From Xylophilus sp. GW821-FHT01B05 (GTDB taxonomy: Bacteria > Pseudomonadota > Gammaproteobacteria > Burkholderiales > Burkholderiaceae_C): a stretch of 64,000 bases of DNA. Where the stretch lies: positions 1,984,001 to 2,048,000 of the forward strand of contig CP152408.1 in NCBI GenBank assembly GCA_038961845.1, written 5' to 3'. The position numbers and the translations under genes are program-made. This document shows, piece after piece, positions 8,406 to 16,531 of this stretch (the stretch's first letter is position 1; each line of letters starts with the position of its first letter). The notes under the pieces are model-generated. The model did not search any database and was not told the DNA's origin. It saw only the letters and a program-made list of their open reading frames with translations.

Positions 8406-9253
8406 CCCCCGACCTCATGGAACAAGGCGCGCAGCGCCTGGCCGCCAACACTGCCTCCGGTGGCCGAGAGGCCGGCTTTGGCCGCGTGGCGGTGCCGGGC
8501 GAGGTGGACATCACGCACGGCCGCATCCTGTACCTGGAAGACGTGAGCGTGAGCTTCGACGGCTTCAAGGCCATCAACAATCTGTCGCTGGACATCGCGC
8601 CCGGCGAGCTGCGCTGCATCATCGGCCCCAACGGCGCGGGCAAGACCACGATGATGGACATCATCACCGGCAAGACCCGGCCCGACAGCGGCACCGTGTT
8701 CTTCGGCAGCACCATAGACCTGCTGCGCCACAAGGAGGCCGACATTGCCCAATTGGGCATAGGCCGCAAGTTCCAGAAGCCCACGGTGTTCGAGCAGCTC
8801 AGCGTGTTCGAGAACCTGGAGCTGGCGCTGAAGACGCACAAGGGCGTGCAGGCCTCGATGTTCTTCAGGCTCGATTCCGAGCAGAAAGACCGCCTGGTCG
8901 AGGTGCTGCACACCATCCAGCTGGCCGACAGCGCCGCGCGCATGGCGGGCACGCTCAGCCACGGGCAAAAGCAGTGGCTGGAGATCGGCATGCTGCTGAT
9001 GCAAGACCCCAAGCTGCTGCTGCTCGACGAGCCCGTGGCCGGCATGACCGATGAGGAAACGGCGCGCACTGCGGAGCTGTTTCTGAGTCTCAAGGGCAAG
9101 CATTCGCTGATGGTGGTGGAGCACGATATGAGCTTTATCCGCACCATCTCGGACATCGTGACGGTGTTGTGTGATGGGGCTGTGTTGGCGCAGGGGACCT
9201 TGGATCAGGTGCAGGCGGATGAACGGGTTATTGAGGTTTATCTTGGGCGCTGA
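8402..9253 (+). CDS. urtD: urea ABC transporter ATP-binding protein UrtD
   Basis: 283-residue ATPase. Walker A is GPNGAGKT (about residues 77-84), the signature motif is LSHGQKQWLEIG, and Walker B is LLLLDEPVAGM, followed by the switch histidine in VVEHDM. The N-terminal extension of about 45 residues before the ABC core is usual for UrtD. It overlaps urtC by four bases. Downstream, instead of urtE following at once, there are 786 bp of non-coding repeat DNA, so co-transcription of urtE through the repeat must be assumed or urtE must have its own promoter. Confidence 0.95.
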   Translation: MTPDLMEQGAQRLAANTASGGREAGFGRVAVPGEVDITHGRILYLEDVSVSFDGFKAINNLSLDIAPGELRCIIGPNGAGKTTMMDIITGKTRPDSGTVFFGSTIDLLRHKEADIAQLGIGRKFQKPTVFEQLSVFENLELALKTHKGVQASMFFRLDSEQKDRLVEVLHTIQLADSAARMAGTLSHGQKQWLEIGMLLMQDPKLLLLDEPVAGMTDEETARTAELFLSLKGKHSLMVVEHDMSFIRTISDIVTVLCDGAVLAQGTLDQVQADERVIEVYLGR

Positions 9254-9284
9254 GGGTTTGTTTTTTGTTGTTGGTCTAGGCGCT

Positions 9285-9980
9285 GCCTTGCAGGCGGCGG
9301 GTGCCGGGACTCGCCCCGGCGGGCGACCTACTTGTTCTTTGCTTCGCCAAAGAAAAGTAGGCAAAAGAAAGGCGAGCCGGAGCCAGGGGCCCTGCGGGCT
9401 TCCCTGCGCTGCTCGCGCCGGGCGGGGTATCGCCCAAACTCGCTTCGCTCAGACAAGGGCGATCCCTGACCCGCCCGTCGCTGTGCTGCTCGGCCCTGCC
9501 AACGGCGGGGGACAGCCTGAACATCCAACAGCCGGCCCCCACCCCAACCCTCCCCCAGCGGGGGAGGGGGTAATACCGAACACCGAATGGCCCAACTTCC
9601 ACACTCCCTCCCCCTTTGGGGGAGGGCAGGGGTGGGGGCGCCAGGGGCCGAGCGAAGCGATGGCCCGTGTGGCAGTCCCGGGTCCCCTCTGTGGCGTCGA
9701 GGAGCGGAGGAGTCGGCAGGTTGCCCGCAGCGCAGCGAAGGGACGGCGAGGACTGTTTGAGCGAAGCGAGTTCCGCAGCCGCCTGCCGACTTCGAGCACC
9801 GCAGAGCAGTCCGGCAAAGCCGGACCGCCACAGTGGGGTCGCCCTTTGGTCTGTCGCATAACTTCGCTTTGCGAAGTGAGCGCAGCCCCGCTTCGCGACC
9901 ATGGTGACTTTCTTTCGGCGACGCGAAAGAAAGTTACTCGCCCGCCGGGGCGAACTCCCGGCACCCGCCGCCTGCAAGGC
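9285..9980. repeat. large composite repeat, copy B, inside the urt operon
   Basis: About 700 bp of non-coding repeat between urtD and urtE. Both ends carry, in inverted orientation, a ~40-bp module beginning GCCTTGCAGGCGGCGGGTGC (left from 9285, right ending 9980). Two hairpins lie inside each end, 9327-9361 and 9904-9937. The interior repeats the modules of copies A and D in mirrored halves, including the CCCCAACCC...GGGGGAGGG segment. The outer CATCCC ends found on copies A, C and D are absent, so this is a truncated or recombined form. The long frames across it on both strands show no protein-like features. Confidence 0.8.
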
Positions 9981-10039
9981 AACCCCAGCTTTCCAGTCGG
10001 AAGCCGCGGTATCCCATGCCAACGCACAAAGCCCACCCC

Positions 10040-10744
10040 ATGCTGACCACCCAAAACCTCCACCAGTACTACGGCGGCTCCCACATCCTGCGTGACGTCA
10101 GCCTCACGGCAAAGGCCGGCGAAGTGACCGTCGTGCTCGGCCGCAACGGCGTGGGCAAGACCACGCTGCTCAAGTCGCTCATGGGCCTGGTGCCCATCAA
10201 GAGCGGCAGCATCGTTTTTGAGGGCCGCGAGATCCAGCGCGCCACGCCGTATGAACGTGCCCGCGCCGGCATAGGCTTTGTGCCGCAGGGGCGCGAGATC
10301 TTCGCGCGGCTGACGGTGGAAGAGAACCTGCGCATGGGCCTGGCCACCAAGCCGGGCAGCACGCCCATCCCGCCGCAGCTCTATGAGCTGTTCCCGGTGT
10401 TGAAGCAGATGCTGTACCGGCGCGGCGGTGATTTGTCGGGCGGGCAGCAACAGCAACTGGCCATTGCGCGGGCGCTGGCTGCGGGCCCCAAGCTGCTGGT
10501 GCTGGACGAGCCGACCGAGGGCATACAGCCCAGCATCATCAAGGACATAGGCCGCGTGATCCGCATGCTGGCCAATGAGGGCTTGAACGGCCAGCCCATG
10601 GCGATCCTGCTGGTGGAGCAGTACTACGACTTTGCCGAAGAGTTGGCCGATGCCTACCTGGTGATGGAGCGCGGCGAGGTGATTGCGCGTGGCGCCGGGG
10701 CAGACATGCAGCGCGACGGCGTGCGGCGGCTCGTGGCGATCTAG
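10040..10744 (+). CDS. urtE: urea ABC transporter ATP-binding protein UrtE
   Basis: 234-residue ATPase partner of UrtD. Walker A is GRNGVGKTT, the signature LSGGQQQQLAIARAL, Walker B LLVLDEPTEGI, and the LivF-type GFVPQGREIF is present. ATG 10040 (MLTTQNLHQYYGG) matches the family start; an ATG at 10016 would add eight residues. It is separated from urtD by repeat copy B. The stop codon TAG is itself part of a 15-bp end sequence of another small repeat (F4) that also flanks 47582-47694. Confidence 0.95.
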   Translation: MLTTQNLHQYYGGSHILRDVSLTAKAGEVTVVLGRNGVGKTTLLKSLMGLVPIKSGSIVFEGREIQRATPYERARAGIGFVPQGREIFARLTVEENLRMGLATKPGSTPIPPQLYELFPVLKQMLYRRGGDLSGGQQQQLAIARALAAGPKLLVLDEPTEGIQPSIIKDIGRVIRMLANEGLNGQPMAILLVEQYYDFAEELADAYLVMERGEVIARGAGADMQRDGVRRLVAI

Positions 10745-10757
10745 TGTCGCGTCAAGC
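10743..10757 (+). repeat. single end of small repeat F4 at the urtE stop codon
   Basis: AGTGTCGCGTCAAGC directly overlaps the urtE stop (TAGTGTCGCG...). The same 15 bases form the two inverted ends of the 113-bp element at 47582-47694. Only one end is recognisable here. Confidence 0.6.
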
Positions 10758-10780
10758 GGGCTCTTGGGGCTTCACGCAAA

Positions 10781-10798
10781 ATACGGGGTTACCCGTAT
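10781..10798. promoter_or_regulatory. inverted repeat upstream of MFS exporter genes
   Basis: ATACGGG-GTTA-CCCGTAT is a perfect 7-4-7 inverted repeat 51 bp before the start at 10850. Position and lack of a T-tract suggest a repressor operator rather than a terminator. No regulator gene is adjacent. Confidence 0.45.
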
Positions 10799-10849
10799 AT
10801 GCCGGACCTGTCTTTGGGCCGGCGGGGTCTCTGCCTCTTTACTCCCCGC

Positions 10850-12094
10850 ATGTCCTCTTCTTCCGCCCCCCAGACGGCCGCCGATACGCCGTCGGCCGCT
10901 TCTTCGCGCAGCAGCGCCCACACCCGGCCTGAGGGCGACAAGCATGCCGCAGCCCTGCTGGCGCTGGCCGTCGGCGGCTTTGGCATTGGCACCGGTGAAT
11001 TCGCCATCATGGGCCTGCTGCCCGAGGTGGCGCATGACCTGGGCGTGAGCATTCCCCAGGCCGGCCATGTGATCAGCGCCTATGCGCTGGGCGTGGTGGT
11101 CGGGGCGCCGGTGCTGGCCGTGCTGCTGGCGCGCTGGCACCGGCGCGCGCTGCTGGTGGCGCTGATGCTGGTGTTTGCGGCTGGCAACTTCGCCAGCGCG
11201 CTGGCGCCGGGCTACCTGTCGCTGAACCTGCTGCGCTTCATGGCCGGGCTACCGCACGGCACCTACTTTGGCGTGGCCGCACTGGTGGCCGCAGGCCTGG
11301 CACCGCCGGGGCGGCGCGGGCGTGCCATTGCCTCGGTGATGATGGGGTTGACCGTGGCCACCGTGGTGGGCGTGCCGCTGTCGGCCTGGCTGGGCGAGGC
11401 ATTGGGTTGGCGCGCAGCCTTTGCGCTGGTGGGCGCCATCGGGCTGCTGGCGGCCTGGCTGGTGCGCCGCCATGTGCCCGACAGCACGCCCGAGCCCGGC
11501 GCCAGCCCCTGGCGCGAACTGGGCGCGCTGCGCCGCGGCCAGGTCTGGCTCACGCTGGGCATTGGCGCCATCGGCTTTGGCGGGTTGTTCTCGGTGTTCA
11601 GCTACATCAAGCCGACGATGATCGAGGTGGCTGGCATGTCGCCCTCGCGCGTGCCGCTGGTGCTGGCGGTCCTGGGGCTGGGCATGGTGGCGGGCAATGT
11701 GATCGGCGCGCGGCTGGCAGACCGCAACCTGATGCGCACCATTGGTGGCGTGTTGCTGTGGGCGGTGCTGGTGTTGACGGCCTTCTGCTTCACCGCCTCG
11801 CATGCACTGGCGGCCACGGTCACGGTGTTCTTCGTCGGCACCATTGGTGCTTTGGCGGTGGCACTGCAGATCCGTCTGATGGACGTGGCTGGCGAAGCCC
11901 AGACCCTGGCCGCTGCGCTCAACCACTCGGCCTTCAATATGGCCAATGCGCTGGGCGCCTGGCTGGGCGGCGTGACGATTACCGCCGGCCTGGGCTGGAC
12001 ATCCACGGGTTGGGTGGGGGCGTTGCTGGCGCTGGGCGGCTTGGGTGTTTTTGGCTGGTCGCTGGCCTACGAACGCGCTGCGCGCCGGTCATGA
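10850..12094 (+). CDS. MFS efflux transporter, DHA1 (AraJ/YdhP-like)
   Basis: 414-residue proton-driven exporter with twelve predicted membrane helices after a hydrophilic N-terminus. The opening GGFGIGTGEFAIMGLLPEVA is the classic DHA1 drug or sugar efflux motif of the YdhP/AraJ/Cml group, and FMAGLPHGTYFGVAAL matches the same group. ATG 10850 (MSSSSAPQ) is chosen over an in-frame start at 10799 because the longer form would begin at the inverted repeat. The next gene, also an MFS exporter, starts inside its stop codon (ATGA overlap). The substrate is unknown. Confidence 0.85.
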   Translation: MSSSSAPQTAADTPSAASSRSSAHTRPEGDKHAAALLALAVGGFGIGTGEFAIMGLLPEVAHDLGVSIPQAGHVISAYALGVVVGAPVLAVLLARWHRRALLVALMLVFAAGNFASALAPGYLSLNLLRFMAGLPHGTYFGVAALVAAGLAPPGRRGRAIASVMMGLTVATVVGVPLSAWLGEALGWRAAFALVGAIGLLAAWLVRRHVPDSTPEPGASPWRELGALRRGQVWLTLGIGAIGFGGLFSVFSYIKPTMIEVAGMSPSRVPLVLAVLGLGMVAGNVIGARLADRNLMRTIGGVLLWAVLVLTAFCFTASHALAATVTVFFVGTIGALAVALQIRLMDVAGEAQTLAAALNHSAFNMANALGAWLGGVTITAGLGWTSTGWVGALLALGGLGVFGWSLAYERAARRS

Positions 12095-13521
12095 AGCCCG
12101 CAGCCACCGCAGAAGGCACGGCCGCGCGCGGTGGCGGTGCGCTGCCCTTGCTGGTGGCGGCAGCCTTCTTCATGGAGAACCTGGACGGCACGGTGATCGT
12201 CACCGCGCTGCCGCAGATGGCCGCATCCTTTGGCGTGCGGCCGGTGGACATGAGCATAGGCGTGTCGGCCTACATCCTGACCCTGGCAGTGCTGATCCCG
12301 GCCAGCGGCTGGGTGGCCGACCGTTTGGGCGCGCGCAAGGTGTTTGCGGCGGCCATCGTGCTGTTTACGCTGGCCTCCGTGCTGTGCGGCATCAGCCCGA
12401 ACCTGGGCTGCTTCACCGCGGCGCGCGTGCTGCAGGGCGCAGCCGGCGCCATGATGGTGCCGGTGGGCCGGCTGGTGGTGCTGCGCAGCACGCCCAAGAG
12501 CGGGCTGATGCGCGCCATCGCCACCATCACCTGGCCCGGCCTGGCCGCTCCGGTGCTGGGGCCGCCGCTGGGCGGCTTCATCACCACGCATTGGTCTTGG
12601 CACTGGATCTTCTTCCTCAATGTGCCGCTGGGTTTGCTGGGACTGGTGTTTGCGCTGCGCCTGATCCCCAAGGGCCAGGGCAGTGCGGGCCGGCCCTTCG
12701 ACGCCGTGGGCTTTGTGCTGACCGGTAGCGCCTGCCTGGCCTTGATGGCGGGCGTGGAACTGCTGAGCCACGGCGGCCACGGCACGGCGGCAGTAGTGGC
12801 GCTGGTGGCGGGCCTGCTGCTGGGCTGGTGGGCGCTGCGCCATGCGCGCGGCCATGCGCATCCGCTGGTGGATCTGTGGGCGCTGCGGGTGCCGAGCTAT
12901 GCGGTCACGGTGTATGGCGGCTCGTTGTTTCGCATCTCGATTGGCGCCATACCGTTTTTGCTGCCGCTGCTGTTCCAGCTGGGTTTTGGCCTGGATGCGT
13001 TCCATGCCGGCATGCTGGTGCTGGCGGTGTTTGCCGGCAATCTGGCGATGAAGCCCATGACCGGTGCGGTGCTGCGGCGCTTCAGCTTTCGCACGGTGCT
13101 GCTGGGCAATGGCCTGATCAATGCGCTGTCGATCTTTGTCTGCGCGCTGCTGACGCCGGCCACGCCGGTCTGGGTCATTGTGCTGGTGCTGTTCATCAGC
13201 GGCCTGTCACGCTCGATGCAGTTCACCACGCTGGCCTCGCTCGCGTTTGCCGACGTGCCGCAACCGCGCATGAGCGGCGCCAACACGCTCCTCAACATGT
13301 CGCAGCAGATGGCCATGGGCATGGGCGTCGCCCTGGGCGCGGTGGTGCTGCGGCTGGCCGCGCTGCTCACGGGCGATGTGGGCAGCGTGCCATCGCTGGC
13401 CGACTTCCGCCTGGCCTTTGTCGCCATGGGCGTGCTGTCGCTGCTGGCCATGCTGGATGTGCGCGGGCTGTCGCGCACGGCGGGGGATGAGGTGCGGCTG
13501 GCGGGCAAGAAGGGGGCTTAG
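12091..13521 (+). CDS. MFS efflux transporter, DHA2 (EmrB/QacA-like)
   Basis: 476-residue exporter with about fourteen membrane helices. Family motifs include MENLDGTVIVTALPQMA in helix 1, GWVADRLGARKVF (motif A) and the proline/glycine-rich GLAAPVLGPPLGGFI of helix 5 (motif C, antiporter signature). It overlaps the preceding DHA1 gene by 4 bp, so both should be made from one message. It ends at TAG 13519-13521, immediately before repeat copy C and convergent with opgD. The substrate is unknown; multidrug or metabolite export is usual. Confidence 0.85.
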   Translation: MKPAATAEGTAARGGGALPLLVAAAFFMENLDGTVIVTALPQMAASFGVRPVDMSIGVSAYILTLAVLIPASGWVADRLGARKVFAAAIVLFTLASVLCGISPNLGCFTAARVLQGAAGAMMVPVGRLVVLRSTPKSGLMRAIATITWPGLAAPVLGPPLGGFITTHWSWHWIFFLNVPLGLLGLVFALRLIPKGQGSAGRPFDAVGFVLTGSACLALMAGVELLSHGGHGTAAVVALVAGLLLGWWALRHARGHAHPLVDLWALRVPSYAVTVYGGSLFRISIGAIPFLLPLLFQLGFGLDAFHAGMLVLAVFAGNLAMKPMTGAVLRRFSFRTVLLGNGLINALSIFVCALLTPATPVWVIVLVLFISGLSRSMQFTTLASLAFADVPQPRMSGANTLLNMSQQMAMGMGVALGAVVLRLAALLTGDVGSVPSLADFRLAFVAMGVLSLLAMLDVRGLSRTAGDEVRLAGKKGA

Positions 13522-13525
13522 CGGC

Positions 13526-13671
13526 ATTCCTTTCAAGGTCTTGTGATCTATTTGATAGTTCTGTTGCCTTGCTGACGGCGGGAGCCGGGACTCGCCCGCC
13601 GGGGCGAACTCCCGGCACCCGCCGCCTGCAAGGCACACAGCGCAGGGATATCTCAAAGACCTTGAAAGAGT
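13526..13671 (+). mobile_element. MITE-like element, copy C (minimal form) between convergent genes
   Basis: 146 bp with ends ATTCCTTTCAAGGTCTT (left) and ACTCTTTCAAGGTCTT (right, reverse complement). The core is just the two terminal modules joined back to back, with no internal cargo. Left flank CTTAGCGGC contains the MFS stop codon; right flank CTAGCGCGGC contains the opgD stop codon. The flanks look like a decayed target duplication across what was a shared stop-codon region. Confidence 0.75.
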
Positions 13672-13676
13672 GGGTC

Positions 13677-15248
13677 CTAGCGCGGCCGCTCTGCCGCCGG
13701 CGGCGGCGTCCATTCGTACACCCAGGTCTCGGTCAAAGCCTGGCCATCTGCGCGCAGGTACATGCGCAGGCCAATCGGCTCGGTACTGGTGTCGGGCGGC
13801 ACGATGTCGAACATGGCGCGCCAGCCCTTTACCGATGCCAGTGGCCGGGCCGAGGTGATTTCCAGCTTGCCGCGCGTGGCGGTGATGACGGCCTCTACCG
13901 TGGTGCCCGGGTCTACCAATGCGAAGTTGCCGCCCGCGAAGTCCACCGCGAAGCGCCAGGAGAAATACTTGCGCGGCTGCCCGACCACGCCGCCCAGGCC
14001 GGTGCGGGTGGCCACGCAGCGCGCCAGCGACGGGCGCGAGGGTGCTGGGTCATTGCCCCAGTGCAGGCGGTAGCCCAGCAGCAGTTCGTCGCCGGCCTTC
14101 GGTTTTTGCGCGGGCTCCCAGAAGGCGACGATGTTGTCGAAGGTCTCGTCGGTGGTGGGGATCTCGACCAGGTCCACCGTGCCCTTGCCCCAGCCGGCGG
14201 TGGGCTCTACCCAGAGCGAGGGCCGGCGGTCGTAGAACACGCCGTCGTCCTGGTAATGCTCGAAGTTGCGGTCGCGCTGCAGCAGGCCAAAGCCGCGCGG
14301 GTTGTTGTCGGCAAAGGCGTTGAAGCGCAGTTGCGGCGGGTTGACCAGCGGCCGCCAGATCCATTCGCCAGCGCCGGTGTGCATGGCCAGGCCGTCGGAG
14401 TCGTGGATCTCGGGACGCCAGTCGCGGGCCATGCGGCGGTCGTTCTCGCCGGTCTGGTACATGCTGGTGCAGGGCGCCAGGCCCAGGCGCTCTATGGCCG
14501 TGCGCGGGTACAGCGCGGCATCCACGTCCATCACCAGGGTGTCGCCGGGCGTGATGGCAAAGCGGTAGGCGCCGGTGATGCTGGGCGAGTCGAGCAAGGC
14601 GTGGACCACGATGGTGGCGGCACCGGTGGCGGGGCGCTCGATGTAGAACTCGATGAAGTCCGGGAACTCTTCATCGCGCGCCACGGCGGTGTCCACCGCC
14701 ACGCCGCGCGCCGACAAGCCGTACTGCCGCGTGCCGCCCACGGCACGGAAGTAGCTCGCGCCCAGGAAGGCCGCCACGTCCTGCCGCGGCGCGGTGTGGA
14801 AGTTGAGCCGAAAGCCGGCAAAGCCCAGGTCCTGCGGCAGCATGTCGGCGTCGAGGTGGCTGTTGCCGTAGTCGAACAGGGCCGGGTCGTAGGCCAGCTC
14901 TTGCGCCTGGCCGCTGGCCACTTCATAGATCTGCACCGGGCGCTTGAAGTACATGCCCAGGTGGAACAGCTTGACGTGGAACAGCAGCGCCGGGTCGTCT
15001 CCCCACAGCGCGTGGTCGTCCCGGAAGCGGATCGCCTGGTACTCGTCGAAGCCGAGCGCGGCCACGCTGTCGGGCACCTGCGCCGCCGGCGCCTGCCAGG
15101 CCCCTGCTGCCAGCGTGCGGGCGCGCTCCTTGAGCCAGGCGGTGTCGAAGGCCTGCGGCGCGCCCAGTGGTTTCAGGCCGGCCGCCTGCGCGGCGGGCGA
15201 GAGCAGGGCGGCACCGAGTGCGCTGCCCAGGAAGCTTCTTCTCTTCAT
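13677..15248 (-). CDS. opgD: glucan biosynthesis protein D (periplasmic)
   Basis: 523-residue periplasmic protein of the OpgG/OpgD (MdoG/MdoD) family, which shapes osmoregulated periplasmic glucans. The N-terminus MKRRSFLGSALGAALLSPAA is a twin-arginine signal, as in OpgD rather than OpgG. The family region follows from FDTAWLKERARTLA through RQDVAAFLGASYFRA and ends with a beta-sandwich domain. The frame extends to 15419, but the Tat-signal start at 15248 is clearly right. No opgH glycosyltransferase is adjacent. The 3' end abuts repeat copy C. Confidence 0.88.
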   Translation of the reverse strand: MKRRSFLGSALGAALLSPAAQAAGLKPLGAPQAFDTAWLKERARTLAAGAWQAPAAQVPDSVAALGFDEYQAIRFRDDHALWGDDPALLFHVKLFHLGMYFKRPVQIYEVASGQAQELAYDPALFDYGNSHLDADMLPQDLGFAGFRLNFHTAPRQDVAAFLGASYFRAVGGTRQYGLSARGVAVDTAVARDEEFPDFIEFYIERPATGAATIVVHALLDSPSITGAYRFAITPGDTLVMDVDAALYPRTAIERLGLAPCTSMYQTGENDRRMARDWRPEIHDSDGLAMHTGAGEWIWRPLVNPPQLRFNAFADNNPRGFGLLQRDRNFEHYQDDGVFYDRRPSLWVEPTAGWGKGTVDLVEIPTTDETFDNIVAFWEPAQKPKAGDELLLGYRLHWGNDPAPSRPSLARCVATRTGLGGVVGQPRKYFSWRFAVDFAGGNFALVDPGTTVEAVITATRGKLEITSARPLASVKGWRAMFDIVPPDTSTEPIGLRMYLRADGQALTETWVYEWTPPPAAERPR

Positions 15249-15324
15249 GCGGGAATGGTGGTGGTGTCGGCTTGGGGAAGCCCTGGAGGATAGTGGCTGC
15301 GCGTGTCTGGGGGCCTTTTTGTGG

Positions 15325-15395
15325 ATATAGAAATATTGGTGAAATATGCCTCTAGCCCAGGTCCTGCCTGGGATATTAGCTATAGATTTTGAATT
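15325..15395 (-). repeat. short dispersed repeat F2
   Basis: Same family as 2371-2445: AAATATTGGTGAAATATGCC, then CCCAGG-TCCTG-CCTGGG (15356-15372), then TAGCTATAG. Located in the 194-bp gap between the LysR stop and the opgD start. Confidence 0.65.
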
Positions 15396-15442
15396 TATCC
15401 CGCGCCCAGCCGTCTTCAAGTGAGCGGGGTGTGCGCCCCTCT

Positions 15443-16414
15443 CTATGGCGAGCCCTGGCGCCGTGCTCGCACTGGCGAGGGGCGAGCGCCCGGGCCGGCT
15501 CCGGCGTCATGCGGCCAGCCTGGCAGCCATGCGGCGAGATGTTCGGCAAAGCCCTCTGCGGCCGGCGATAGCGCACGCGAATGTGACGTGTAGAGGCACA
15601 CGCTGCGCACCGTCTCGGGTTCGAGCACGCGCAGCATCTTCAATCCAAAGGCCTTGGCCAGCTCGCCGATGTAGGCCGGTGCCAAGGTGGCCGACAGTCC
15701 CTGCACGGCGAGGCCGAGTGCTGTGGTCACGTTGTCGACCACATCGACCGGCGTGACGCGCACATCGTCGGGCGCATTGACGCGCATCTGGGCAACGCTG
15801 CGCTCGTGGTCGCGCCCGGCGGAGACCAGCGCCACTTGCCGCAGGTCGGACCAGTTCACGTTGCGCCGCCGGGCCAGCGGGTGTGCGGGCGAGCACCAGA
15901 GAACCCACGGACTGTCGAACAAGGCCTGGCGGCCGACGTCGGGCGGGGTGACGAGGTCGGGGCCAAGGGCAAGGTCCACGTCGCCTCCGGCGACCGCGTC
16001 GACCAGCGCGTCTACCGAGATGTCGCGGATGCGCACGACCACCTTGGGGCGCAAGGCTGCATAGGCCTTGATTGCCGCCGGGATGGCCGTGGCAGCGATG
16101 GCGAGTGGCGCGCCGATGCGTACGACGCCGGCGGCGCGGTTGCGCACATCGTTGGCGGCACCTTCGGCAGCACGTATGTGCCGCAACATGGTTTCTGCAG
16201 AGGGCAGGAAGTCGCGCCCCGCGCTGGAAAGGTCGACGCGCCGGGTCGTGCGGTCGAACAGCCGGAACGACAGCGTTGCCTCAAGCTCGGCGACAAGCTG
16301 GCTGACCGCTTGCGCCGTCAGGCCAAGCCGCTCTGCAGCGCTGCTGAAGCTGTGCAGCTCGGCCACCAGGGCAAAGGCCTCGACTTGGCGCAAGGTGAAG
16401 CGGGTCAGCGGCAT
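15443..16414 (-). CDS. LysR-type transcriptional regulator
   Basis: 323-residue regulator with an N-terminal winged helix (residues 1-60, SFSSAAERLGLTAQAVSQLV) and a LysR substrate-binding domain. Start 16414 (MPLTRFTLRQVEAFALVA) is the standard LysR N-terminus; an upstream in-frame ATG at 16501 would run through the divergent promoter. It is divergent from a solute-binding protein gene, with the palindrome TCAAGC-CGC-GCTTGA in between, so it probably controls that gene. The effector is unknown. Confidence 0.85.
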   Translation of the reverse strand: MPLTRFTLRQVEAFALVAELHSFSSAAERLGLTAQAVSQLVAELEATLSFRLFDRTTRRVDLSSAGRDFLPSAETMLRHIRAAEGAANDVRNRAAGVVRIGAPLAIAATAIPAAIKAYAALRPKVVVRIRDISVDALVDAVAGGDVDLALGPDLVTPPDVGRQALFDSPWVLWCSPAHPLARRRNVNWSDLRQVALVSAGRDHERSVAQMRVNAPDDVRVTPVDVVDNVTTALGLAVQGLSATLAPAYIGELAKAFGLKMLRVLEPETVRSVCLYTSHSRALSPAAEGFAEHLAAWLPGWPHDAGAGPGARPSPVRARRQGSP

Positions 16415-16424
16415 GGGGAAATTA

Positions 16425-16439
16425 TCAAGCCGCGCTTGA
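16425..16439. promoter_or_regulatory. candidate LysR operator
   Basis: Perfect inverted repeat TCAAGC-CGC-GCTTGA placed 11 bp upstream of the LysR start and 93 bp upstream of the divergent binding-protein gene. A plausible recognition site for the adjacent regulator. Confidence 0.5.
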
Positions 16440-16531
16440 AAGCACCGTCCGATTGTTTGTTTGTTTTGGTGAGCGGCTGCGACAACACTCCACGCCTTCA
16501 ATCAACGTGAAACTGAAGAAAGCTGTTCGTG

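Noticed and set aside
9449..10456. Long frames on both strands across the repeat block between urtD and urtE and the start of urtE
   Set aside because: They are made of arginine/proline/glycine-rich translations of the repeat and of urtE antisense. The same peptides recur from the repeats at 3653-4076 and 37422-37794.
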